A stretch of DNA of 64,000 nucleotides from Roseobacter sp. MH60115 (GTDB taxonomy: Bacteria; Pseudomonadota; Alphaproteobacteria; Rhodobacterales; Rhodobacteraceae), in NCBI RefSeq assembly GCF_015644665.1, contig NZ_JADOBQ010000001.1, positions 1,154,224-1,218,223 of the forward strand. Reading direction: 5' to 3'. Of the stretch, positions 53,954 to 62,856 are shown in pieces. Below the pieces are notes generated by a model. That model was not told where the DNA came from. It searched no databases and saw only the letters and a list, made by a program, of their open reading frames with translations. The first letter of the stretch is position 1. Each line of letters starts with the position of its first letter. A program made the translations under genes and the position numbers.

Positions 53954-54210
53954 GGTGTGTGCCTGGTTGACGGTGGTGGGCAGCGGGCAGGAAAGCGAAC
54001 GGAACAGCCAAAGATATCCGCAAACGTCGTGCAGGTTCATGACACGGCAGGCCGTCATCAACCGAAGCAACGACACCTTCCCGAGTGTCCGGTGATTGCG
54101 ATTTGGCAATAATCCACCTCCACATACGGGTGAACCACAAAACAAACTCATAGGTATCCAATCGATTCAGATATCAAGGACAATGCTCCAGGGATCAGAA
54201 AAGCCTGATT

Positions 54211-55245
54211 TCAATCTGACGAATCCAGAATGAACGATTGGAAAGGCCTGATGCCGCTCCAGAGGCCGCCATGTTTCCTTGCAAAACTTCGACATGCCAT
54301 CGATAGTTTATTGCCATCAGCGAAGTGCAAATAGTCGACCTGGCTTTCGTTTCGCGCTTCGATGGCTGTCGGTCCGACCCCGCTGGATGCCCATAGAACA
54401 GCACCATCCCGACGTTCTCTCAAGGCCACTTCAAGGACGCGTTTTACCTCTTTCTTTCCGACTTTGGCACTCGTCCAGTGTTTGACTTCAATGTTGAAAA
54501 CCGGGATCCCTGATTGCTGGACATCCACGACGACGACATCCCGCCCGCCATCGTTGCTTCCTTCTGTCAAATGGGTCGCGTATCCTAGCTCAGCTAAAAC
54601 ATGCGCAACCAGGCGTTCGACTTCTCGCCATTCCAGACGACGCAAGTCGAGCTCTTCGTAGGCGATGGCAAGTGCAAGTTTGTCGACAAAGTCCAAAACC
54701 AGTTCCACGTATTTGTTTTCGACTGGTTTTGAATCTCGCAACCTGACAAGTCTGTCTTTGACGTCGTCAAAGCTCCAGAGTTCAAGTCTTGGACCGGCGC
54801 TCCGCGTGCTGACTGCCGCCACATTCGTATCAAAGCCCTCGGGTGAGACCATGATGACCCGACTTACATCGGACGGAGATAGATTGGCCACGAATTCGAT
54901 GATAGCGTTCGGGATAAGGGACCGAGGGCTGCCTTCTCGGTTGAATTTGTAATCGACCAGGATGCGGTCATCACCTTTCAGGATATTGTCGCCCACAAGG
55001 TCGAACCGATGCTGATTGGCCACCTCTGGTTCAGCGCGCAATTTATACCCTGATAGCGCAAAATAGGGTTGCAGAACGCGGTGCATCATCGTGCCGCCTT
55101 CTTCATAGTTCTCCCAGTCTTCGTACTCATCCAAAATCGAGAGACATTGGTCGATGGTCTTGGCCTGATCCACCGAGCTCATTCTGAGCGCTTGATCTCT
55201 GGACATGCCTGACCGACGAAAAGTGTTTCTTAGTGTCCCTTTCAA
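54211..55245 (-). CDS. PD-(D/E)XK nuclease (Mrr-like) with two nuclease-like halves
   Basis: A 344-aa protein starting at a TTG that overlaps the stop of the upstream membrane gene. The C-terminal half is a restriction-endonuclease-like Mrr_cat domain: EWREVERLVAHVLAELGY, then GGRDVVVVDV with Asp236 and FNIEVKHW with Glu253 and Lys255. The N-terminal half has a second pattern, HRFDLVGDNIL with Asp82 and RILVDYKFN with Asp98 and Lys100, suggesting a tandem nuclease fold. It probably cleaves DNA. Coupled to a membrane protein, it resembles two-gene defence cassettes. Confidence 0.82.
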   Translation of the reverse strand: MKGTLRNTFRRSGMSRDQALRMSSVDQAKTIDQCLSILDEYEDWENYEEGGTMMHRVLQPYFALSGYKLRAEPEVANQHRFDLVGDNILKGDDRILVDYKFNREGSPRSLIPNAIIEFVANLSPSDVSRVIMVSPEGFDTNVAAVSTRSAGPRLELWSFDDVKDRLVRLRDSKPVENKYVELVLDFVDKLALAIAYEELDLRRLEWREVERLVAHVLAELGYATHLTEGSNDGGRDVVVVDVQQSGIPVFNIEVKHWTSAKVGKKEVKRVLEVALRERRDGAVLWASSGVGPTAIEARNESQVDYLHFADGNKLSMACRSFARKHGGLWSGIRPFQSFILDSSD

Positions 55246-57848
55246 GACGCAACCTCTTCAACATCAACTCTATCAGGGCTCTTCGTTCTAATCGGCAGAA
55301 TGCTTAACAACGCCATGCGATGACTCGCGCTCAAGACCGCAAGCAAAATACTGGCGACCACTGGGATTAGACTCCGGTCCAAGAGATCAGCGGACGGCGC
55401 GGCGAACCATCTGATAAGTCCAATCACGAGAAGTGGAAAAGCCAACAACAGAGTGCTGGCACAGTAGGCCTGCAACGGTCTCTCAGTTCCACTCGCATTC
55501 AGAAACGTGACGCCGGTTCCGAACAGGATCGTCGCACAGCTCTCTTGATCTTCAATTGCGTCGACTGTTCTTCGGGCGACGATCAGGCGTAGAAGAAGCA
55601 ACGCCATGAGCAACAAGATCAGCCAAGAGGCGACTGTCGCAGCGATCCGACGGTCAACCTCAACGCCAAAAAGACTTAGCTTAATGGTGCCAAGCTGCTG
55701 ATCGAAGTCTGCGTAGGCGGCCGCATAGAGATCAAATCCTTCGATCCTGGTAAACCCTTTATCGTTCATAAACGCATGGAATTCATCGACCTCTCCACGC
55801 TGTGGTAGAGGCGTTAGCCGATAGGCAAAACCGCCCTTTTCAACCCACTGACGGTATGTGATCGGAAGTGGCGGGCTTGGGGAGCTGAAAGAATCTCGCG
55901 TGCCGGACACTTTGCCATATAGCGGCTCTAAAGGAGGATCAGTCGTTGCGTCTGCTTGGCGCATTTGCAGGAAATCGGGAAGATCGGGAACCACCTCTTC
56001 CGGCAGCGGAGTCGCTCGAATGCTTTCCCGGATTTCTTCGAGGGGGCTTTGGATATCGTCTAAATTTTGAAGGTAGAGAAGTTCGATCAGGTCATTGACG
56101 TCGTAAAGATCCAGCTGACTCAGCGAAGCCCGGTCCTCAGAGACGATATCATCGAAGTTGCTCTTGGCCGAAGGATAGGTGGAGAGCGGCAGCTTTTCAT
56201 TCAGCGTCTCTATCAACGCGTAGCCCGGATGATTTTCTGGAAAATAAATTTGCATAAATGTCAGCTGGTGAAAGGCATCGTCCACCGTCTTGGACCATGC
56301 CTCATACGTATCCCGGTGCTCCTTGAACCTCTGGTCATAAACCACTTCAAGTTCCGAACGGATTCCGCCTGACTTCGAAAGCTGTAGTCGATCTCCCAGT
56401 AATTCTGCGGGCACAAATAAAAACGCGACAAAGAAAATGGAAGCAGCAGCAGAGACCGTTATAAGTGATGTCCAAGCGACATCTATGCGTTCAAGGTGGA
56501 TTCTTATCAGATCGGCCGTTGGCGCGTTTATTTCGAGTTTATAGTGAACCTCGTCCGACGGCTGTTGAGATAGTTGGCCAATCAATCGCAATGTTGCGAT
56601 CTGGCAAACGAAAACGGCAAAAACGGCGCACACAGCGATCATCGTGACAACAGGGAATCCCGTGCCGCCATAGATCAGCACTGCGAGAAGAACAGGAGGA
56701 GAAAGGTGGATTGCCAGCGCAATCCACGAGAGAAGTTTTGTAATTGCGCCGGTCTGCGCTCTTCCCCCGAAAATTAAAACCGGGATCCAGGGAAATAGAC
56801 CAACGTGAAACGCGGCATCCTGCTGGGCCATCGCATTGCCGACCCATCGTACCGCTTTTGACAGTGTCAGAACAATGTCGATTGCTATTCCAAAGGCGAG
56901 CAGCGGCAGCAGAAATTTGATCACAATTCCAGGAATCGACAAACCGGCCGCTGAAATTGATCCCGCGTTAAGCTCACCAGCCGCAATCTGCGCCTTCGCG
57001 GACTCTACCGCAGACGACAGTTTCCAGACATGCCATTCCTCAAGGGTTTTGGCGATACTGGCTAAATCCTCCCCAATGTCTTCCGGCCAGCCGGGATAGG
57101 GCTTCGACAATTCGAGCAGGCTGCCTTCGATAACGGATACCGCGTTGGTAATGGCCTTGGCTTCTGCCGCAGTTTCTGCACCGTTGATTTTTTCGGCAAA
57201 CGCTTCGATGTCTCGCAACGTCGAGGAATAGCCGGGATTTCTTTCAACTACAGTCGTATCACCGAGATCGATTTGGCGCTCGGTGCCGGTTTCCGCTGCA
57301 GCAAACGTCTCCAATCCGGTATAGATCCGGAGCAGGTCGTTAATCTGAGATCCGCTCCAGCTAAGAAGATCACTGGGTGGCGGGGAATCAGTGAACTCAC
57401 TTATTGCATTGGCGAGGGCCTCGAATTCTGCACCCAGTGTGAATAGCTCGAGCGATCGGCTTTCGAGACCTCGCTCTGCCAGCCTGTCCTTTGCTTCACT
57501 TAAGGCATGTTGGGCGTCACGTATTCTGGCAATCGCTTCTCCAGGGAGCCAGGTTTGCCAGCTGCTGGAGTGGTTCGTTGCAGCTAGATCCATGTCCCGC
57601 AATCGCTCGTAGGCTCGTACGACGTTCAGCGCATCCGAAGGCATTTGAGGCTGACTGGTCGACGCAAAGTTGGCAAGCAACCCAGCGAAACAGACGAAAA
57701 GCAACAGAGTCCACCTAAGCCGGGCCTTCTTCAAGAACCCCACAAGCACTTCGATCGTCTTTTCCCGTTCCTTCGATAGAGGTGCGTTCAGTTTTGCCAC
57801 GGCCAAATCTGCGTTCAGGTGTTTCTCACCCCTTATACTGACGCTCAA
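55242..57848 (-). CDS. Polytopic membrane protein of unknown function (868 aa)
   Basis: An 868-aa protein with about seven to eight hydrophobic helices: one near residues 48-66, several between about 310 and 490 (LLPLLAFGIAIDIVLTL; SPPVLLAVLIYGG; SLITVSAAASIFFVAFL), and three near the end (SWLILLLMALLLLRLIV; TLLLAFPLLVIGLIRWFA; PVVASILLAVLSAS). Two soluble loops of about 240 and 210 residues lie between helix groups. I recognise no family. The stop overlaps the nuclease start, so the two are made together. Confidence 0.75.
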   Translation of the reverse strand: MSVSIRGEKHLNADLAVAKLNAPLSKEREKTIEVLVGFLKKARLRWTLLLFVCFAGLLANFASTSQPQMPSDALNVVRAYERLRDMDLAATNHSSSWQTWLPGEAIARIRDAQHALSEAKDRLAERGLESRSLELFTLGAEFEALANAISEFTDSPPPSDLLSWSGSQINDLLRIYTGLETFAAAETGTERQIDLGDTTVVERNPGYSSTLRDIEAFAEKINGAETAAEAKAITNAVSVIEGSLLELSKPYPGWPEDIGEDLASIAKTLEEWHVWKLSSAVESAKAQIAAGELNAGSISAAGLSIPGIVIKFLLPLLAFGIAIDIVLTLSKAVRWVGNAMAQQDAAFHVGLFPWIPVLIFGGRAQTGAITKLLSWIALAIHLSPPVLLAVLIYGGTGFPVVTMIAVCAVFAVFVCQIATLRLIGQLSQQPSDEVHYKLEINAPTADLIRIHLERIDVAWTSLITVSAAASIFFVAFLFVPAELLGDRLQLSKSGGIRSELEVVYDQRFKEHRDTYEAWSKTVDDAFHQLTFMQIYFPENHPGYALIETLNEKLPLSTYPSAKSNFDDIVSEDRASLSQLDLYDVNDLIELLYLQNLDDIQSPLEEIRESIRATPLPEEVVPDLPDFLQMRQADATTDPPLEPLYGKVSGTRDSFSSPSPPLPITYRQWVEKGGFAYRLTPLPQRGEVDEFHAFMNDKGFTRIEGFDLYAAAYADFDQQLGTIKLSLFGVEVDRRIAATVASWLILLLMALLLLRLIVARRTVDAIEDQESCATILFGTGVTFLNASGTERPLQAYCASTLLLAFPLLVIGLIRWFAAPSADLLDRSLIPVVASILLAVLSASHRMALLSILPIRTKSPDRVDVEEVAS

Positions 57849-57948
57849 TTTTGGCTGGCTTCAAGCTTCGACGTTGGAACCCTGCAGGCCTTCGTCATGC
57901 GAAAACACACATTTTGACGCTAGCGCTACCACAACACGGGCGATAGCA

Positions 57949-57985
57949 GCAATGTCTCTCAAGTCATTTGCTTGAGAGACATTGC
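57949..57985. repeat. 15-bp perfect inverted repeat with 7-base spacer
   Basis: gcaatgtctctcaag (57949-57963), spacer tcatttg, cttgagagacattgc (57971-57985). It lies about 60 bases past the stop of the tyrosine recombinase gene. Arms of 11-15 bases around a 6-8 base spacer are typical of tyrosine-recombinase core sites. It could alternatively be a hairpin terminator for the recombinase, although no T-tract follows. Confidence 0.65.
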
Positions 57986-58043
57986 ACAGTTGCCTTCCGA
58001 GAACGAACGTAGCCGTCAACGGTAACGGCTTGGCTTTGTAAGC

Positions 58044-58982
58044 TCAGGCATCCACGGTCGCCAGTGTATCCGCGGCAGAAATCGCCGAGCTCAGTGAGTT
58101 GTCTGAGACCTTCGTGTAAATCTCTGTCGTTGCGATGCTAGCGTGACCGAGAAGGCGTTGGACCAACCTAATGTCGACACCTTCCTCAATAAGCAACGTC
58201 GCGGCAGAGTGCCGAAACCGGTGTGGGGTAAGGTGCGGTTCTATTCTTAGTGATTTGGAGAGTGTCCTGAGCCTTTTTCTAAATGCCTGGGGAGTAAGGC
58301 GATGTCCTATCGAATTGGTGAACAGCCACGCCTGAGAACCGGCAACATCCGAGCGACTTTCCCAAAAGCGTCTGAAATCGGCTTGTAGTCGATCGTTGGC
58401 AACGTAAACGGTACGTTCGCGGTCGCCTTTTCCTCGTACCCGGATACGCGTCGCGGCACCGGATACGTCACACACACGCAGTGAAGTCAGCTCTCCGATG
58501 CGTAGGCCCGTCACGATAAGCAGCCTCGCTATCAATCCAGTAATCTGCGAGGCCGGAAATTCCGTCGATGCGGATAGCTCATCGCTGGGATCAAGTTGCA
58601 CGATGTGCTGCGCCGACCTGAAAACGATCCCGAGAGTTGGACGATCGACAGGACGGGGGAGGCGTTTGGGTACCTTCATGTCTAGTCGCAGACCTTCGAA
58701 TGGCGATGGACCGGTAGCGTCATTTTCGCAAAGCCAGCCATAGTAGGATCTGAGCGTCACCAATCGGCGCCGGATCGTTGCCGGACTCGCTCCTTGTTCC
58801 TCTCTAAGGTCCTTCTGAAAGTCGATGATGTCGGTGGCCAAAGGAGGATCGTTTAACTTCGCCCTTTGTTTGAACTTTGCGAATGCGGTTAGATCCTGTC
58901 GGTACGCTCGCAGGCTGTGTTCGCTCAGCCCAAGTTGCTCGCGGCAGTAGTTCTCAAAATCGTCGATCCGAATTGTGCTCAT
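58044..58982 (-). CDS. Tyrosine recombinase (XerC/D-like integrase)
   Basis: A 312-aa site-specific recombinase. Residues 1-100 are the SAM-like core-binding domain, and the catalytic domain follows with the full residue set Arg161 (TGLRIGEL), Lys185 (RVRGKGDRERT), His254 and Arg257 (PHRFRHSAATLL), His280 (LLGHASIATTEIY) and the nucleophile Tyr289. Length and sequence fit chromosomal or element-borne Xer-type recombinases rather than large phage integrases. The nearby 15-7-15 repeat and inverted 21-bp repeats are candidate substrates. It probably mobilises or inverts part of this island. Confidence 0.92.
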   Translation of the reverse strand: MSTIRIDDFENYCREQLGLSEHSLRAYRQDLTAFAKFKQRAKLNDPPLATDIIDFQKDLREEQGASPATIRRRLVTLRSYYGWLCENDATGPSPFEGLRLDMKVPKRLPRPVDRPTLGIVFRSAQHIVQLDPSDELSASTEFPASQITGLIARLLIVTGLRIGELTSLRVCDVSGAATRIRVRGKGDRERTVYVANDRLQADFRRFWESRSDVAGSQAWLFTNSIGHRLTPQAFRKRLRTLSKSLRIEPHLTPHRFRHSAATLLIEEGVDIRLVQRLLGHASIATTEIYTKVSDNSLSSAISAADTLATVDA

Positions 58983-59161
58983 GTTCCCTCACTTGCGGCT
59001 CTGGGGCCGCCATCTTTTATCGACGACTTCCAACCCCTTCAAAACAGCAAAGGAATCGAGCAAATTTGCTTTGGCAACAGTGAGGTATGACTTCGCGCAG
59101 TGCGAAAAGCATGATGACTCACTGCGTCTGCAACTGTAGGGTGATCCAAGATTTCAACCGA

Positions 59162-59184
59162 AGCAGCCATGCTATTTGGCTGCT
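59162..59184. repeat. 8-bp inverted repeat with 7-base spacer
   Basis: agcagcca (59162-59169), spacer tgctatt, tggctgct (59177-59184). It abuts the left copy of the 21-bp repeat and lies just upstream of the STAND gene. It may be an operator or part of a recombination site. Confidence 0.5.
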
Positions 59185-59205
59185 GTAACGATAACCGAGA
59201 ATTAT
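59185..59205 (+). repeat. Left copy of 21-bp inverted repeat
   Basis: The 21 bases beginning gtaacgataaccgaga are identical to the reverse complement of 63980-64000. This copy lies 6 bases before the GTG at 59212 of the STAND gene. The match is exact over all 21 bases; it may extend past the window edge on the other side. Confidence 0.85.
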
Positions 59206-59211
59206 GCTTAC

Positions 59212-62200
59212 GTGACTTCCGATGACAATGACCTTCAATTGGAAGCCATGGTATGGAGTAGGCTTTGCTCGGATGTTCGCTGGACTGAAGAAGAACTCGA
59301 GGAATTTTGCCTTCATACGTCCGGGGGAGATGCCCCCGGAAAGTACCAGGTTTTTGAAATCGCGGTAGCGGCGGTCATGGCGAGGCTGCGCCCCGATTTT
59401 AGCTGGGAAGTCACGCGCAATCAGGCAGATCATGGGATCGATTTTGTCGGTCGTGGAGAGTTTCTGAACTCCAAGACACTAGGGATTGAAGCCTCTTTGC
59501 TGGTCGGAGGGCAATGCAAGAAGCGCGAGAAACCAAAAGCGCTTGTCGATGAATTGGCTGGAAGCCTTTTGAAGATGGGGCGCGAGCTGCATCCGACTTT
59601 CTTCATTGCAGCGGTGTCTGCCCGTCTGAGCGGTGCGCGTATTTCGGCAGCACGCCAGACCTTGGAGGGAGAGTTGCGCCGACACTGCCACATCTTGGAC
59701 CGCGGAAAGATAGAAGCCTTGTTTAGGCGCCATCATGACGTCGTGTCGACGCTGTTGCGCAAAGCGCTCTCCAAAGAAGATGCCGAGAACATCCTTTCCT
59801 ATTTGTGGAGCCGTACCGTTCCTGAGGCACGGTTTGACTTTGTCACAAGAAACGATGATCGGCTAGTGACGGGTGCGCCTGTTCTGGTCGATGTGAAGAT
59901 GACACACAATGGACTGGAATCCACTGACAAAGTCCATTTGGTGTGGAAGCCAAAAGAAGACTCTGCCGTCAGGTTGATCTCCCCGCTTGGCGATGAGCAA
60001 GAGGGCGGCCTGAAGTTTGTAATTCAGCGAAACGACAGGCTCACTCCGTTCGAGACGTTCTTTCAGTTGGAATTCGCATGCCACCGACCCGGGACAATAG
60101 ATTTGGGCGGACTGGACCACTGGATGCCGGAAGGCACGGTAAACTCCTATGCTTTACCGTCGGTGCGCGTTCAAAAAAGCCATCGCGTTCCCTTCTTCGG
60201 AAGGCCTTTCGGCCCGATCCTTGTGAACCTTGAAGATGCTTTTTCTCGGGCCGAGGCGCTTGGTCCCCAAGTCATCGCGCTTGTGGGTCAAGGCGGTGTC
60301 GGCAAAACCAGGCTGGGCGAGGAATTCGGGCATGTAGTCCGTCGCCGCGGCGGCGAGTATGTTGCGATTGATCATCCCACGACGCTGGAAAAGCCACACC
60401 AATTCCTAGCAAATTTGCTCGCGCATCTGATCCTTAAAGATCGCAATACGCCCATCTCAGACGAAGATGTTCTGAGCGCCGTCGAAACGCTTGATCCGGC
60501 CCTTGCCGCCCGGGCACGACCATCGATTGAGGTAGTCTTTTCGGCAGACACATCAACGGAGGTCTTGAGTAGTCAGGACCTTATCGCGGTATTCATTCTG
60601 CTTGCGCATCGTCGCGCGGCACAGGCGCCAATTCTGCTGCACTTGCGCAATCTCCACTGGGCGAGTGTTGACGTTCTGCGGTTGCTGGAGACCTTGCTCT
60701 GGCAGCTTCAACAGTTCTTTGGACCGTCGGACCAGCACTCCGATCAGAAACACCGGATGCCGCTGATGGTGATTTTGGAGGGTCGAGTTTTTGAAGAAGC
60801 ACTGGGCGGTACTGAACGACAGACAACCCGGCTTTTTGAAGGGTTTCTGACGCGTGTGGCTTGTGATCGGATTGACTGTCCGATTTGGGATCGCACCACA
60901 AGCCACGGGTTTGTGGAGTGGCTATTCCAGGACGATCCAACCACAAAGGAGGCGGGTCTTCCCAGCGGCGAGTTCAAACGCTCGCTGACCCAATACGTCA
61001 AGACGCACGTAGGCGGCACGCCCTTTGAAATCATCGAATTTACAAAGCTACTGAGGGATCTTGGCCATGTCGATTTCAACCATACCGTGGGCCGGGTTAT
61101 TGCCAAACGGCCTGTTTCCAAGACTATCCGTGCTGGACCTTCCTTGCTCGAGACCATTCGAGCGCGGTTGGCTTATCTGGACAGGACAGCTCCGGAGCTA
61201 GGCTTTTTGCTCCGGTCCGTCGGCCACTTTGATGACGCTGTGCCGTATGGGCTCTTTGTTCATCTGCGTGAGAATCTTGCCCCCAATATCACAGATGACG
61301 CGTTGGAACGGATCGGGTTTCTGAACATTCCGGAACCGGCCTCTGCAGCGTTGGATGCTGAGGTGCGTTTCGAGCACGAACACTATTTTCAGGCGATACA
61401 GCGTGAAGCACCAGCTCAGGCCACTACGCAGAATTATGTCCGCCTCTACCTCGATTGGCTTGAAGCGTGTCCCGACCTGTCGGTTGAGGCCCAGTTCTTG
61501 CAAGCCCGCGCCACTCTTCAGCAGGAAAGTGCGGACTGGGACACTAAGAAAGCCGGATTAAAAGCCGTGATCGAACGTGCGGCCTACGGTGGCAACATTG
61601 CCCTGCAAATGCGCGCTGTGCAGTTGTTTGTCGACACATTTGCTTGGAGCAAAACCGGACAAGAACGTCTTGGTGCTCCCGATATTGTTTCTGCCTGCCT
61701 ACAGGAAGTTGCCCTGTGCGAGACACTGATTGATAGCGGTGAACGGGTCTTGGCAGATCAGCGGCTGCAGCGCGCTTTGGTTTGTCAGGAAAATCTGCCG
61801 CGCAAGAAGACCGCTTTTGACACGGGTCTTCTACAATCATTGTTTATGGCGCGGATAAGGCTGCAATGTACCCGCGTGCAGGCGCTGCGAAATAACGGCG
61901 AGCCCACGCGCGCAATGTCGGTCACGCGCGAGATACAAGCCACGTTGGATCTATTGGTTCCGGGCAGTGATGAATATGACATGAGCGCCATGCACGGGAA
62001 TTTTGCTTGCGCACTGGCATATGCAGCATTTGGTGACATGCAGACCGCCCAGCTGTTTTCAGGCCGGTCTTTGCCCCACGCGCGCCGCCTTTTAGGCAGA
62101 GCGACCGGCGCATTGAACGCCATCTCGACACACGGCGTCATTACTTCACGGTTCGACAGCGGTGCCGCTTTGGACCAGCTTCTTGATGTGGACACTCAGG

Positions 62201-62856
62201 CAGATGGCGTTTTTCGAGGCCCTGAGGAGTTGTACATGCACCGCGTTCATATCTGTCGCGCACGTGTCCACAGGCTGCTGCGTGACGAGATCAGTGACGC
62301 CGCAATGCGCACTGCAGAGACCAAAGATGTCACTCAGGATTTGGCTGAAATTTTTGCGACATCCTTTGCACTTGGATATCAGCCACAGGCTGCCGCTGCG
62401 GCGCTACTGTTGGGCGCCTTAAACACCGTGCAAGACGCAGAAGCTTCGCTGAAATGGTTCTCGAAGTCGATCGTAAGTGCTGGTCGCGCTCGACAGCAGG
62501 AGACTCTATTTTCAGCGCAAAATAACTTTGCCCAAGTCGAGCAGCAACAAAGCGGTGTTACCGAACGCGGGACAGTATTTGCACTATCAGCTTTGGATCT
62601 GATGCTGGCCAGTCTTGATGCGGAAAGCACCCCCGACACCTCCCTGCGGATGGGTTTATTGCGTCCTGCGATCGCGCAGATGGTCTGTATCCTGGCTAAA
62701 GCTAAACACGACAGGGCACAGGAAACTTACCATACATTTCCCTCTCTAAAGTCGTACTTCGAAGACACCGGATTGACTAAGCTGCGTGCAGACCGGCCAA
62801 GCCACGACAGTGTAGATTGTCTCAAGCTCGGGATGTTCGACATCTACGCATACTAG
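59212..62856 (+). CDS. REase-STAND NTPase (Avs-like)
   Basis: A protein of about 1214 aa. I prefer the GTG at 59212 because the glycosyltransferase gene has a GTG behind the same 21-bp leader; the frame opens at a TTG at 59176. Near the N-terminus ADHGIDFVG and LLVGGQCKKRE (Asp, Gln-x-Lys) form an Mrr-like PD-(D/E)XK nuclease. A Walker A loop (ALVGQGGVGKTRLG) lies near residue 360 and a Walker B-like region (LRNLHWASVDVLRLLETLL) about 120 residues later. The rest is a helical, TPR-like sensor. This is the nuclease-STAND-sensor plan of antiviral STAND proteins. It is convergent with the glycosyltransferase gene. Confidence 0.85.
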   Translation: MTSDDNDLQLEAMVWSRLCSDVRWTEEELEEFCLHTSGGDAPGKYQVFEIAVAAVMARLRPDFSWEVTRNQADHGIDFVGRGEFLNSKTLGIEASLLVGGQCKKREKPKALVDELAGSLLKMGRELHPTFFIAAVSARLSGARISAARQTLEGELRRHCHILDRGKIEALFRRHHDVVSTLLRKALSKEDAENILSYLWSRTVPEARFDFVTRNDDRLVTGAPVLVDVKMTHNGLESTDKVHLVWKPKEDSAVRLISPLGDEQEGGLKFVIQRNDRLTPFETFFQLEFACHRPGTIDLGGLDHWMPEGTVNSYALPSVRVQKSHRVPFFGRPFGPILVNLEDAFSRAEALGPQVIALVGQGGVGKTRLGEEFGHVVRRRGGEYVAIDHPTTLEKPHQFLANLLAHLILKDRNTPISDEDVLSAVETLDPALAARARPSIEVVFSADTSTEVLSSQDLIAVFILLAHRRAAQAPILLHLRNLHWASVDVLRLLETLLWQLQQFFGPSDQHSDQKHRMPLMVILEGRVFEEALGGTERQTTRLFEGFLTRVACDRIDCPIWDRTTSHGFVEWLFQDDPTTKEAGLPSGEFKRSLTQYVKTHVGGTPFEIIEFTKLLRDLGHVDFNHTVGRVIAKRPVSKTIRAGPSLLETIRARLAYLDRTAPELGFLLRSVGHFDDAVPYGLFVHLRENLAPNITDDALERIGFLNIPEPASAALDAEVRFEHEHYFQAIQREAPAQATTQNYVRLYLDWLEACPDLSVEAQFLQARATLQQESADWDTKKAGLKAVIERAAYGGNIALQMRAVQLFVDTFAWSKTGQERLGAPDIVSACLQEVALCETLIDSGERVLADQRLQRALVCQENLPRKKTAFDTGLLQSLFMARIRLQCTRVQALRNNGEPTRAMSVTREIQATLDLLVPGSDEYDMSAMHGNFACALAYAAFGDMQTAQLFSGRSLPHARRLLGRATGALNAISTHGVITSRFDSGAALDQLLDVDTQADGVFRGPEELYMHRVHICRARVHRLLRDEISDAAMRTAETKDVTQDLAEIFATSFALGYQPQAAAAALLLGALNTVQDAEASLKWFSKSIVSAGRARQQETLFSAQNNFAQVEQQQSGVTERGTVFALSALDLMLASLDAESTPDTSLRMGLLRPAIAQMVCILAKAKHDRAQETYHTFPSLKSYFEDTGLTKLRADRPSHDSVDCLKLGMFDIYAY

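Noticed and set aside
53954..54210. 257-base stretch between convergent genes as a coding region
   Set aside because: Short frames on both strands have no family pattern or ribosome site; no clear terminator seen either.
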